From positions 29,018 through 93,017 of the forward strand of contig CAIYYN010000068.1 of the NCBI GenBank assembly GCA_903930435.1: DNA of 64,000 nt. Reading direction: 5' to 3'. Both the position numbers and the translations under genes were made by a program. Numbering within the stretch: the first letter of the stretch is position 1; every line of letters starts with the position of its first letter. This document shows positions 28,263-36,546 of the stretch, piece by piece. The notes under the pieces are model-generated. The model did not search any database and was not told where the DNA came from. It saw only the letters and a list, made by a program, of their open reading frames with translations. The DNA is from an uncultured Hyphomicrobiales bacterium (GTDB lineage: Bacteria; Pseudomonadota; Alphaproteobacteria; Rhizobiales; Ancalomicrobiaceae).

Positions 28263-29816
28263 CTAAAAGAGCGAGAACGAGGAACCGATCGCTGACGGAT
28301 CAGCGAAGAGATCCATGGCTTCGAAACAGCCAGACGCTGTCAAGGACTGGTTCCAGGTATGCAACCCCATCAAGGGCTTGCGCACGGGGAAGCGGGTTTC
28401 GACCGTCTCCGTGAAACCTTGCGGCCCCAGCCGATCGATCCGGGTCACTGCCATGCCGCCACCGTAGCGCAGGCGAGAATCCTGCACCGGTCGCTTCCAG
28501 CTTCCACCTTGATGGATGAGCCTCCCGGCAGGTCTGGCTGATCCGACGTCAACAACTGCCGGCGAATTGGCGATCTTCTGCCAGGGACCGAATAGGCTCG
28601 ACGCCTGCCAGATATCGAGCGTGTCCCAGCTAGACGCCCAGCGGGACCGCGTCGAGGCGAACATCCACCAGATACCGTCAATGCAGGCGGCCGTCGCATC
28701 CGCCGCTTCGACACCATCGACGAGAATGCTGTGAAGCCGCCAGCGATCTGGAAAGCGATCAGCCACCCAAAGCTCAATTGTCTTGCGTGAAGCCGTTTCC
28801 GGGATCATCCAGATCTGACCGTCGTGCGCGAAGACGTTGGGATAGGAGAGATGGCAACCCTGTTCGAGTGCCGGTCGCATCGGCCCGAGACTTCCGTCTG
28901 CTTTGATTTCCGCGACAGAAATGACGCCCTTCCGGGTGGCATAGGCATAGTCCTCGACAAAGAGATAGGAGCGACCATCGACGGTTACGGGAAAGGGATC
29001 GGCATAAAACCGTTGCCCGTCATCGGCAAGGACGGTGAACGGCGTCCTGTCGTCCATCGGCAGTCGTCCGAGGCTCGTAGCCACTCGGGTGCGATAGATC
29101 ACGCGCCAGTCGACGCGATGCTTCAACAGTCTTTGCAGGCGGCCATTGATCCGCTGGGTCAGCAATCGGGCCATCAGTTGCGGAGCGGCAAGGCGCCCTG
29201 GAGCCTTTGATGGCAGGGACAGATCGACGCCGGGCGCCCGATAGATCGCTCCGTCAAGCGTTTCCGGATTACGGCGATAGTGGTCCACGGCCGTCAGCAC
29301 CAGATGGGCCAGCCGACCGAGCACCATCGCGACACCGGCCAAGGCATTGACCGGGTCCTCGACGCCTACGGCCCATCCGGCAACTGCTGTCGTCCGTTCG
29401 CCCGACTGGCAGACTGCCGACAGCACGGGCACGTCATTGTCGAGTATGGCTGAAAGCGCGCCGGGGAGTGGCGGCAGGCCCTGGCAAGAAAAACCAAGTA
29501 ACGTGACGTGGGTGTTGGCGGTTTGAGCGTGGCCGGTCAGGTCAATTGCCAGATCGCAACCTGAGCGACGATCATAAGCGGCAATATGGGTAGGTACCGG
29601 CACCAGATCAGCCGCCGTTTCCTTAGCCCCACGCAGAAACAGCCGATCAAATGCGAAGAGGGTTTCAAGTCCGGCAGGAACTGGCTGGACGTCGCTGACG
29701 ATCTCGAGGGAGAGATCGATGGTCCGATCAGCGGCGAGCGTTTCGATAACGTGGGATTGCCAACGGCGAAAGTCACCGCGCGCACATCGCACCACCAGCT
29801 TGAAACCGTCGCCCAT
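28263..29816 (-). CDS. GINT1-like protein (glucosamine inositolphosphorylceramide transferase family)
   Basis: Cytoplasmic-looking protein of 517 residues. The C-terminal half (about 265-500) has repeated beta-propeller-like blades, FYADPFPVTVDGRSYLFVED, HLSYPNVFAHDGQIWMIPE and WWMFASTRS, which I recognise from the N-terminal domain of plant GINT1 and bacterial proteins annotated after it (five-blade, GH43-like fold). The N-terminal half has a looser formyltransferase-like look. No signal peptide. The start ATG at 29816 follows GAGGCGAG. Such bacterial genes often sit in surface-glycan loci; here the only neighbour is a methyltransferase. Real substrate unknown. Confidence 0.7.
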   Translation of the reverse strand: MGDGFKLVVRCARGDFRRWQSHVIETLAADRTIDLSLEIVSDVQPVPAGLETLFAFDRLFLRGAKETAADLVPVPTHIAAYDRRSGCDLAIDLTGHAQTANTHVTLLGFSCQGLPPLPGALSAILDNDVPVLSAVCQSGERTTAVAGWAVGVEDPVNALAGVAMVLGRLAHLVLTAVDHYRRNPETLDGAIYRAPGVDLSLPSKAPGRLAAPQLMARLLTQRINGRLQRLLKHRVDWRVIYRTRVATSLGRLPMDDRTPFTVLADDGQRFYADPFPVTVDGRSYLFVEDYAYATRKGVISVAEIKADGSLGPMRPALEQGCHLSYPNVFAHDGQIWMIPETASRKTIELWVADRFPDRWRLHSILVDGVEAADATAACIDGIWWMFASTRSRWASSWDTLDIWQASSLFGPWQKIANSPAVVDVGSARPAGRLIHQGGSWKRPVQDSRLRYGGGMAVTRIDRLGPQGFTETVETRFPVRKPLMGLHTWNQSLTASGCFEAMDLFADPSAIGSSFSLF

Positions 29817-29929
29817 CTCGCCTCGAACGTCGTCTTGAGCCGCGCTCCCTGATCAGGCGGCATTCATTCAGGCCGAGCCCGCGTGAAGCGGCATCGTGCG
29901 GCATCAAGCGTCACAGGTCAAACCCGCCG

Positions 29930-30586
29930 TTATCGCCGAATTGCAATCAATGACTTCGTCAGGCCGAATACGCGCTCATCCTTCAGTTCGGCATCGGGGA
30001 ACAATGTTTGCATCTGCAGGCGGTCCAACAGGATTGAGTCGTTCACATACTCCATCGCCTGATTGAAATCGACAGCCTTGGGGAAATAGCCCATCGGTCG
30101 CATTGTCAGCAAGCGGGCGCGCCAGGATTCCGGCAGCCAGTGGTACCCGATCGTGCGATAATGCGGCTCCATCGGGAACCAGTAGTAAGGTGTCTGGACG
30201 TAATAGCTGACAGCCACACGGCTGATCTCATTGGCCATCTGCTTCATCTGTTTCCAGCGACCGACGTGCTCGATCACGGAATTCGAATGCGCCAGATCGA
30301 AGGACTCGTCAGCGGCAAACGAGAGATCGCAGGCATTGGCATAACAGCCGGTAAAGCGAGGGTCGGAGAACGGTACCGAGCGGTCGTCGATATTACCGAT
30401 CACCACCTCGATCGGCAGGCCCTCGAGCTGATCAAGATACTGCTTCCAGTAATTGAATTCGCCACCAACATCGATGATCCGGCACGACCCCTTGCGCGCG
30501 ATGATCGCGTCAATGATCGACTTCACCATGGCAAATCGCTTCAGCCGGAAGGAGCTGGTGTAGGCCTTTTGCCCGTCGCGCTGCAT
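29930..30586 (-). CDS. Class I SAM-dependent methyltransferase
   Basis: Protein of 218 residues with a Rossmann-type methyltransferase core: RIIDVGGEFNYWKQYL corresponds to motif I, VVIGNIDDRSVPFSD to the second strand, and DLAHSNSVIEHVGRWKQM to the post-motif region with a glutamate-histidine pair as in Methyltransf_11 proteins. The C-terminal part (YYVQTPYYWFPMEPHYR) occurs in glycan-related methyltransferases. ATG 30586 has AGGGA 6 bases upstream. It is 113 bases upstream of the GINT1-like gene on the same strand, so both may be co-expressed. Target unknown. Confidence 0.85.
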   Translation of the reverse strand: MQRDGQKAYTSSFRLKRFAMVKSIIDAIIARKGSCRIIDVGGEFNYWKQYLDQLEGLPIEVVIGNIDDRSVPFSDPRFTGCYANACDLSFAADESFDLAHSNSVIEHVGRWKQMKQMANEISRVAVSYYVQTPYYWFPMEPHYRTIGYHWLPESWRARLLTMRPMGYFPKAVDFNQAMEYVNDSILLDRLQMQTLFPDAELKDERVFGLTKSLIAIRR

Positions 30587-30684
30587 GAAAAATCCCTGAA
30601 AAAACGTGTGTCAGTTCAGGGTTGAATATCATTTAAAGATTAGAGAAGGCTTTCAGGCTTGAACGGGCAAATCATCTGAATTGC

Positions 30685-31086
30685 TTAAACTGATTTGTGC
30701 GGACGTCCGCCTTTTGCACCATTTGCTCGGGAGGCCGCCGCCTTGGCCGGTGATTTTGCACGGCCAGCCCGCCGCGCCATGTGGCGCTGCGTACCGAATA
30801 AGCCTGCGAGTAACCCGGGAACCGACAAATCAATATCCAAGGCTTCCCAGTGGATACCGTAACCTGACGCGGTCACTTTGACCTCGGCAAGTTGGGCACC
30901 GGATGCCCGACCCAAACCTTCCACAAGCGCTGGCGGAAAGGCGAAAGTCGCATCATTGGTGAGATCGACGACAACACGATGGGCCGCGGCGTCATAGCGT
31001 ACAGCTTTTGCGCGCGGCTCCATGCGGGCAACCTGAGCCCCACGCACCAAGGCAGCTTCGATCATGCTATCCGTCAGTTCAGCCAT
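30685..31086 (-). CDS. DUF2442 domain protein, possible antitoxin-like partner
   Basis: Protein of 133 residues whose middle part (about 25-95) matches the DUF2442 fold, including RYDAAAHRVVVDLTNDATF and GYGIHWEALDIDLSVPGLL. The C-terminus is basic and alanine-rich, ending GGRPHKSV, which could bind DNA or RNA. Its first 8 bases overlap the end of the DUF4160 gene. DUF2442/DUF4160 pairs recur in bacteria and have been viewed as toxin-antitoxin-like; a role here is inference from arrangement. Confidence 0.8.
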   Translation of the reverse strand: MAELTDSMIEAALVRGAQVARMEPRAKAVRYDAAAHRVVVDLTNDATFAFPPALVEGLGRASGAQLAEVKVTASGYGIHWEALDIDLSVPGLLAGLFGTQRHMARRAGRAKSPAKAAASRANGAKGGRPHKSV

Positions 31087-31318
31087 GGAATTCCCTCCAG
31101 CGGGCTAAAAGCTCGTCCTTGCGCGCAGTCACGACATCCATCGCCCGCCTCACCTCCCGGTTTGACATGCCATAAGCCCAAACCAGTTCCGGCGCGCCGT
31201 CATCGGTCAGCAGATTGATCTTCGCCTCGCCGTCGCCAAACACATGGACATGAGCTGGTTCGTGATCATTGAGATAAATGACAACTCGCAAACCAAGTGC
31301 GCGCAAGACGGTTACCAT
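31079..31318 (-). CDS. DUF4160 domain protein
   Basis: Small protein of 79 residues of the DUF4160 family. The diagnostic block is IYLNDHEPAHVHVFGDGEA, with its H-x-P-x-H-x-H arrangement, followed by WAYGMSNREVRRAMDVVTAR. It is the upstream gene of an overlapping pair with the DUF2442 gene, a layout typical of toxin-antitoxin operons. An inverted repeat lies just before its start. The function of DUF4160 is not established. Confidence 0.85.
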   Translation of the reverse strand: MVTVLRALGLRVVIYLNDHEPAHVHVFGDGEAKINLLTDDGAPELVWAYGMSNREVRRAMDVVTARKDELLARWREFHG

Positions 31319-31323
31319 TATAA

Positions 31324-31347
31324 AATAACCTAACCAGATGGGTTATT
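31324..31347. promoter_or_regulatory. Inverted repeat upstream of the DUF4160/DUF2442 pair
   Basis: Perfect 7-base arms AATAACC (31324-31330) and GGTTATT (31341-31347) with a 10-base spacer, ending 6 bases before the DUF4160 start codon. The place suits an autoregulatory operator. Confidence 0.4.
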
Positions 31348-31611
31348 CAAGGTGAGGATTTGAACTTAGATGAGGCAGGCGTCACATCGGGCACGTAACG
31401 AGCATCCGAGCCGTCCCTGGAGGCTTCGATTTCGCGCTCAAGAAATAATTAGGGCGAACTAAACCAAGTTTTGCCCTTAAAAGCCGAATTAACAACTTTA
31501 AATAATTTTCTCATTCATAACAATCAAATTGCGGGCAGCATTGCACCTCTTGACCACCCTCGCAGCGTCAGCTATCGTCTCCCATCAGTCAATCAGAAAG
31601 GGCCTGCGGCA

Positions 31612-31671
31612 ATGTCGCGCCACGTGAAGCTTATTGTAGTACGAACGCGCGCTGGAGGCGGAGATCGATAG
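31612..31671 (+). CDS. ilvI leader peptide (Leu-Ile-Val-Val)
   Basis: A 19-codon frame, MSRHVKLIVVRTRAGGGDR, 130 bases before ilvI. The core K-L-I-V-V places codons for all three branched-chain amino acids in a row, the hallmark of an ilv attenuator. An AGAAAGGG purine run lies about 9 bases before the ATG at 31612. Downstream stems and an intrinsic terminator complete the attenuator. Confidence 0.82.
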   Translation: MSRHVKLIVVRTRAGGGDR

Positions 31672-31725
31672 ATCTCACGTCAACGACAGCGCGCGAAACC
31701 AGGGGCCCCGAAAGGCCCCTTTTTT
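31646..31725 (+). promoter_or_regulatory. ilvI attenuator with competing stems and terminator
   Basis: CGCGCGCTG (31646-31654), just after the LIVV codons, pairs perfectly with CAGCGCGCG (31687-31695), and GAGATC/GATCTC (31661-31676) nests inside. The terminator is AGGGGCC (31701-31707), loop CCGAAA, GGCCCCT (31714-31720) and T-run to 31725. A ribosome stalled at the branched-chain codons would cover the first stem and shift folding. Confidence 0.78.
31701..31725 (+). terminator. Intrinsic terminator in the ilvI leader
   Basis: Seven-base-pair GC stem (31701-31707 with 31714-31720), six-base loop and six T. It lies between the leader peptide and the ilvI start, so it must be conditional. Confidence 0.8.
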
Positions 31726-31801
31726 GTTGCCAAAATCCTGAAAAACCAACATGACAGCGCCCAAGCAACCAGCATAACGGGCGGATACGCGGAGAAGATC
31801 G

Positions 31802-33613
31802 ATGTCTGAGACGAAAATGGCAACGCCAGAGACTGGCACCACGACCGGCGCACGCGAAATGACGGGCGCTGAGATGGTGGTTCAGGCGATGATCGACCAG
31901 GGCGTCGAGCATATCTTTGGTTATCCCGGCGGTGCAGCGCTGCCAATCTATGACGAGATCTTCCAGCAGGAAACGATCCAGCATATTCTGGTGCGCCATG
32001 AGCAGGCAGCCGGTCATGCGGCAGAAGGCTATGCCCGCTCGACGGGCAAGGTCGGCGTGGTGCTGGTGACCTCCGGTCCGGGCGCAACCAATATGGTGAC
32101 GCCGCTGACCGATGCACTCATGGATTCCGTGCCGCTCGTCTGCATCACGGCTCAGGTGCCGACGCATCTCATCGGGTCCGACGCCTTCCAGGAATGCGAT
32201 ACGGTCGGCATCACCCGGCCCTGCACCAAGCACAATTGGCTCGTGAAGCGGGTCGAGGATCTGCCCCGCATCCTGCATGAGGCGTTCCGGATTGCGCGCA
32301 CCGGTCGTCCGGGTCCGGTTGTCGTCGATATCCCGAAGGATATCCAGTTCAAGACAGGCATCTATGAAAATCTGAAGGACGCCATCCAGACATCCTATCG
32401 GCCAAAGCTCGCCGGCGATGACCGCGCCATCCGGCACGCGGTCGCGATGATGGCAGCAGCGAAAAAGCCGATCCTTTATACCGGCGGCGGCGTCATCAAT
32501 TCCGGCCCGCGCGCCACCGAGCTGTTGCGTGAACTGGCCGACCTGACGGGCTTCCCGGTGACGTCGACCCTGACCGGCCTGGGTGCCTATCCCGCGACCG
32601 GCGCATCCTGGCTCGGCATGCTCGGCATGCACGGAACCTATGAGGCGAACCTCGCGATGCACGGCTGCGATGTGATGGTCGCCATTGGTTCGCGCTTTGA
32701 CGACCGCATCACGGGGCGCACCGATGCATTCTCGCCGGGATCGAAGAAGATTCACATCGACATTGATGCATCCTCCTTCAACAAGAACATCCGCATCGAT
32801 GTCCCGATCCAGGGCGATGTCGCCCATGTGCTGGAGGCCATGATCCGCATCTGGAAGGAAACGGTGCCGAACCACGACAAGGCGGCACTGACTCCCTGGT
32901 GGAAGCAGATCGGCGTCTGGCGGGCCAAGAACAGCCTCGCCTACCATAAGATCCCCGGTACGATCATGCCGCAGACAGCCATCGAACGGCTCTACGCGCT
33001 CACCAAACATCGCGAAACCTACATCACGACGGAAGTCGGCCAGCACCAGATGTGGGCTGCGCAATATTATGGCTTCGACCAGCCGAACCATTGGCTGACG
33101 TCAGGCGGTCTGGGCACCATGGGCTACGGCTTCCCGTCCGCCATCGGCGTGCAGACGGCGCATCGCGACGCGCTCGTCGTTTGCGTGGCGGGTGACGCGT
33201 CCATCCAGATGAACATTCAGGAACTCTCGACCGCGATCCAGCACGAGCTGCCGGTAAAGGTCATGATCCTGAACAACCAGTACATGGGCATGGTGCGGCA
33301 ATGGCAGCAGCTGCTGCATGGCAACCGGCTGGCACATAGCTATACCGAGGCCATGCCGGACTTCGTCAAGCTCGCCGAGGCCTATGGAGCCGAGGGTATC
33401 CGTGCCGAACGACCGGATGAACTCGATGATGCGATCAATGCGATGATCGCGTCCAAGAAGCCGGTCTTGTTCGATTGCTGCGTCTCATCGCACGCCAATT
33501 GCCTGCCGATGATTCCCTCGGGGAAGGCGCATAACGAGATCCTGCTTGCTGATGATGTCACCGATGAAGATATCGGCGATGTGATCGCGGCCAAGGATCG
33601 CGCGCTCGTTTGA
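31802..33613 (+). CDS. ilvI: Acetolactate synthase large (catalytic) subunit
   Basis: Thiamine-diphosphate enzyme of 603 residues catalysing the first common step of valine, leucine and isoleucine synthesis. HIFGYPGGAALPIYDEI and the catalytic glutamate in LVRHEQAAGHAAEGYARS form the N-terminal ThDP-activating part; GDASIQMN ... MILNNQYMGMVRQWQ is the C-terminal ThDP/Mg motif. The first about 20 residues are an extension. It is followed by the regulatory subunit ilvH after 63 bases and preceded by a LIVV attenuator. Confidence 0.97.
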   Translation: MSETKMATPETGTTTGAREMTGAEMVVQAMIDQGVEHIFGYPGGAALPIYDEIFQQETIQHILVRHEQAAGHAAEGYARSTGKVGVVLVTSGPGATNMVTPLTDALMDSVPLVCITAQVPTHLIGSDAFQECDTVGITRPCTKHNWLVKRVEDLPRILHEAFRIARTGRPGPVVVDIPKDIQFKTGIYENLKDAIQTSYRPKLAGDDRAIRHAVAMMAAAKKPILYTGGGVINSGPRATELLRELADLTGFPVTSTLTGLGAYPATGASWLGMLGMHGTYEANLAMHGCDVMVAIGSRFDDRITGRTDAFSPGSKKIHIDIDASSFNKNIRIDVPIQGDVAHVLEAMIRIWKETVPNHDKAALTPWWKQIGVWRAKNSLAYHKIPGTIMPQTAIERLYALTKHRETYITTEVGQHQMWAAQYYGFDQPNHWLTSGGLGTMGYGFPSAIGVQTAHRDALVVCVAGDASIQMNIQELSTAIQHELPVKVMILNNQYMGMVRQWQQLLHGNRLAHSYTEAMPDFVKLAEAYGAEGIRAERPDELDDAINAMIASKKPVLFDCCVSSHANCLPMIPSGKAHNEILLADDVTDEDIGDVIAAKDRALV

Positions 33614-33676
33614 GCGCAATCCCGCAATGACCGAATAAATAGACATCCAGATTGAACGCATGAACGAGATACGGAT

Positions 33677-34237
33677 ATGAACGCCATGACCCAACCGGGC
33701 GAAAGCCAGTCGGCCTATTTCTTCCAGGAACCCGTCAAGACGGTGGAAAGCCACACGCTGTCGGTGATTGTCGACAACGAACCGGGCGTCCTCGCCCGCG
33801 TAATCGGCCTGTTTTCAGGACGCGGCTACAATATCGACAGCCTCACAGTCTCGGAAACCGAGCACGAGAAGCACCTGTCGCGCATCACCATCATCACGAC
33901 GGGCACACCGCAGGTGATCCAGCAGATCAAGCAGCAGCTCGGGCGCTTGATCCCGGTGCATCGGGTCGTCGATCTGACCGCCGCCGGCAATGTGCTGGAG
34001 CGCGAATTGGCTCTCATCAAGATCCGCAGCAAGGGTCAGCCACGGACCGAAGCGCTCCAGATCGCCGAAGCCTTCAATGCGCGCGTCATGGATGCGACAG
34101 CTGAAAGCTTCGTGTTCGAGATCACCGGGAAGGGTGACAAGATCGACCAGTTCATCTCGATCATGGTGCCGCTTGGGTTGGTCGAAGTCTCGCGCACCGG
34201 CGTCGCCGCCATTGCACGCGGCCCCGACGCGATGTGA
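33677..34237 (+). CDS. ilvH: Acetolactate synthase small (regulatory) subunit
   Basis: Regulatory subunit of 186 residues that gives valine feedback control to IlvI. The N-terminal ACT domain shows LSVIVDNEPGVLARVIGLFSG and RGYNIDSLTVS, and the C-terminal ALS_ss_C domain includes RELALIKI-type sequence (LERELALIKIRSKG) and FVFEITGKGDKIDQFI. Start ATG at 33677. A long perfect inverted repeat lies right after the gene and may act as its end signal. Confidence 0.97.
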   Translation: MNAMTQPGESQSAYFFQEPVKTVESHTLSVIVDNEPGVLARVIGLFSGRGYNIDSLTVSETEHEKHLSRITIITTGTPQVIQQIKQQLGRLIPVHRVVDLTAAGNVLERELALIKIRSKGQPRTEALQIAEAFNARVMDATAESFVFEITGKGDKIDQFISIMVPLGLVEVSRTGVAAIARGPDAM

Positions 34238-34260
34238 GTTGTTCGGTGTTTTAGAGGCGA

Positions 34261-34388
34261 CGATCTGTCATCCCGGCGGAGGCCGGGATCCAGATTAACA
34301 CACTGAATTAAATAAGATTTCTCTACCACAAGCCTTTGCCCTTCGAGCAACTTGACTGGATCCCGGCCTCCGCCGGGATGACAGATCG
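34261..34388. repeat. Perfect 33-bp inverted repeat (REP-like) after ilvH
   Basis: Arms 34261-34293 and 34356-34388 are exact reverse complements over 33 bases, with a 62-base AT-rich spacer. Each arm contains its own palindrome ATCCCGGC-GGAG-GCCGGGAT. A single arm recurs with two mismatches at 57809-57840. The arrangement resembles REP-type dispersed intergenic elements; a paired copy could end both the ilvH and panC transcripts. Confidence 0.9.
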
Positions 34389-34442
34389 TGCGTTTCGGCT
34401 GAACCGCTCTCACGCGGGCTTTTCATGGCGAAGGCGGCGCTG

Positions 34443-35285
34443 TCACACCGGGATATTGTCGATCAGCCGGATATCGCCGAGCCAGGCGGCGACGAGAAGG
34501 CGGGCGGGGCGGTCGAAGTGCGTTAGGGGCTGAAGATCGTCAGCGGACCGAAGTTCGAGGTAATCGACCGCCCCGAAGCCTGCCGCGGTAATTTCGTGGA
34601 CGCCTTCCGCCAGCGCCTCGGCAACGGGTACTCCGGTACGGATACGGTTGGCAGTCTCCTTTAGGGCTGCTGCCAACCGTGGCGCAATAGAGCGATTTTC
34701 AGGGGAGAGGCGCATGTTGCGTGATGACATCGCAAGGCCGTCTGCTTCGCGAACCGTCGGACAGGGAATGACCTCGATCGGGATATCGAGATCGCGGGCC
34801 ATGCGCTCGACCACTTTCAACTGCTGAAAATCCTTCTCACCGAAAAAGGCGAAATCAGCGCCGGTTTGAAGAAAAAGCTTGGCGACAACCGTGGAGACGC
34901 CATCGAAATGGCCGGGTCTCGCGCTACCGCACAGCCCGTCACTGACGCCTGCGACTGACACTGTCGTGGCAAAACCTGCCGGGTACATGTCGTCGCCTGA
35001 CGGATTGAACAGCAGATCGACGCCCGCCTCGATCAGTTTTGCCCGATCCGCATCATCGGTGCGCGGGTATTTGGCGAGATCACTGGCGGAATTGAATTGT
35101 TTGGGATTGATGAAGATCGTCACGATGACGCGATCAGCCCGTGCCTGGGCCAGCCGAACCAGACTGATATGCCCTTCGTGCAGCGCCCCCATGGTCGGTA
35201 CAACGGCAACAGACTGACCCACCCGGCGCCAGTCGGCGACCACACGGCGCAAGTCCTTGACCGTCTTTGCAATCTGTAAAGTCAC
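34443..35285 (-). CDS. panC: Pantothenate synthetase
   Basis: Joins pantoate and beta-alanine with ATP to give pantothenate, 280 residues. The nucleotidyltransferase HIGH-like motif is in [16 protein letters not shown], with IFINPKQFN and [15 protein letters not shown] and [13 protein letters not shown] (KMSKS-equivalent) following. Pantoate comes from ketoisovalerate, the product of the ilv genes next to it. Start at 35285, divergent from pdxJ. Confidence 0.97.
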   Translation of the reverse strand: MTLQIAKTVKDLRRVVADWRRVGQSVAVVPTMGALHEGHISLVRLAQARADRVIVTIFINPKQFNSASDLAKYPRTDDADRAKLIEAGVDLLFNPSGDDMYPAGFATTVSVAGVSDGLCGSARPGHFDGVSTVVAKLFLQTGADFAFFGEKDFQQLKVVERMARDLDIPIEVIPCPTVREADGLAMSSRNMRLSPENRSIAPRLAAALKETANRIRTGVPVAEALAEGVHEITAAGFGAVDYLELRSADDLQPLTHFDRPARLLVAAWLGDIRLIDNIPV

Positions 35286-35453
35286 GTCCAGACCCCGGAT
35301 AGTGTCATGCGCAGCATCGGCTTGTGGATCTCAAGTGCTTCATCCAAATCGGTGTCTTGTCAATATCAACGTTGGACAGGCGCAGGGCGGCCATGCACTC
35401 CCCTTTGCTGGATAATCCTGTTATGCGAGAGCATCGTCAAACGGAATTGCCCC

Positions 35454-36248
35454 ATGTCCCACCACCCTCGCCTCAGCGTCAACGTCAATGCCATCGCCCA
35501 ACTGCGGAACCGGCGCGATCTGCCCTGGCCAAGCGTAACCGGGCTCGCGCGAATCGCGCTTGAGGCAGGTGCTGCGGGCATAACCGTGCATCCGCGACCC
35601 GACGAGCGGCATATTCGCCGGACCGACTGCTATGATCTCGCACACCTCCTGCGCTCGGATTTTCCGAACCGCGAATTCAATATCGAGGGCTATCCGACCG
35701 AAGAGTTCCTTGCGCTGGTCGAGGATATCCGGCCGGATCAGGTGACCCTGGTGCCCGATCTTCCCGGGCAATCCACATCAGACCACGGCTGGGATACAAT
35801 TGGCGAAGCTGACCTCTTGCGTCCGATCATCCAGCGTCTGCACCATCCGAACGCAACCATAAATCCCGCGTTGGCAGCTTATAAAGTGCCCGATATGCGG
35901 GTTGCCCTGTTCGTTGATGCGGAGCCGGGCGTCGCACGGGCTGCTGCAACAATTGGCGCGGATCGTGTGGAGTTTTACACGGGCCCCTATGGCCATACCT
36001 TTGACGTCACAGACAAAGCCGCACGTCTGGCTGAACTTGGCCTTGCCGCCGATGCGGCGCGCGACGCAGGTCTGCAAGTCAATATCGGCCATGATCTGAC
36101 GCTCGAGAACCTGCCCGCACTCGTGGCCCGCATTCCTTTCGCTGCAGAGGCCTCCATCGGCCATGCGCTGACCGCCGATGCGCTGATCTACGGCATGGCC
36201 GAGACAGTTCGCAGGTATCGTGAGGCACTTGTTCCACCGAGAAGCTGA
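35454..36248 (+). CDS. pdxJ: Pyridoxine 5'-phosphate synthase
   Basis: Condenses 1-deoxyxylulose 5-phosphate with 3-amino-1-hydroxyacetone 1-phosphate to give pyridoxine 5'-phosphate; 264 residues, slightly longer than usual. Family blocks are [51 protein letters not shown] and [17 protein letters not shown]. The ATG at 35454 is where homology starts; an earlier frame opening at 35307 is not conserved-looking. The Shine-Dalgarno sequence is weak. It stands alone between panC and a membrane protein. Confidence 0.95.
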   Translation: MSHHPRLSVNVNAIAQLRNRRDLPWPSVTGLARIALEAGAAGITVHPRPDERHIRRTDCYDLAHLLRSDFPNREFNIEGYPTEEFLALVEDIRPDQVTLVPDLPGQSTSDHGWDTIGEADLLRPIIQRLHHPNATINPALAAYKVPDMRVALFVDAEPGVARAAATIGADRVEFYTGPYGHTFDVTDKAARLAELGLAADAARDAGLQVNIGHDLTLENLPALVARIPFAAEASIGHALTADALIYGMAETVRRYREALVPPRS

Positions 36249-36546
36249 CCGCGCCGCCCAAGCACGGGATCGGAGTGCGTGGCCAATGCGCAACAGAAAC
36301 CAATGAATTTAAGCAAGTTTTCACAAATCCGGAACTTGCGTCGATTTGTCCTAGAAATGGGCCAACGGCGTCGGCTAAACGTACGCCGGTGTGACTTTGC
36401 ACCGCAGCATCGTGATTTGCGGTCTGATCGCCGTACTGAACCCGGTTGTGTGCGCGCACCAGGGTCGTCGGCCAGATCATTCGGCCTGTGTTCATGTTGA
36501 TCTCGGTAAGTGTTTACACAATCTGTTGAATGATTTGAGAGCCCGT

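Noticed and set aside
31631..33091. 486-codon minus-strand frame opposite ilvI
   Set aside because: Antisense shadow; it would also destroy the ilvI leader logic, and shows no family signature.
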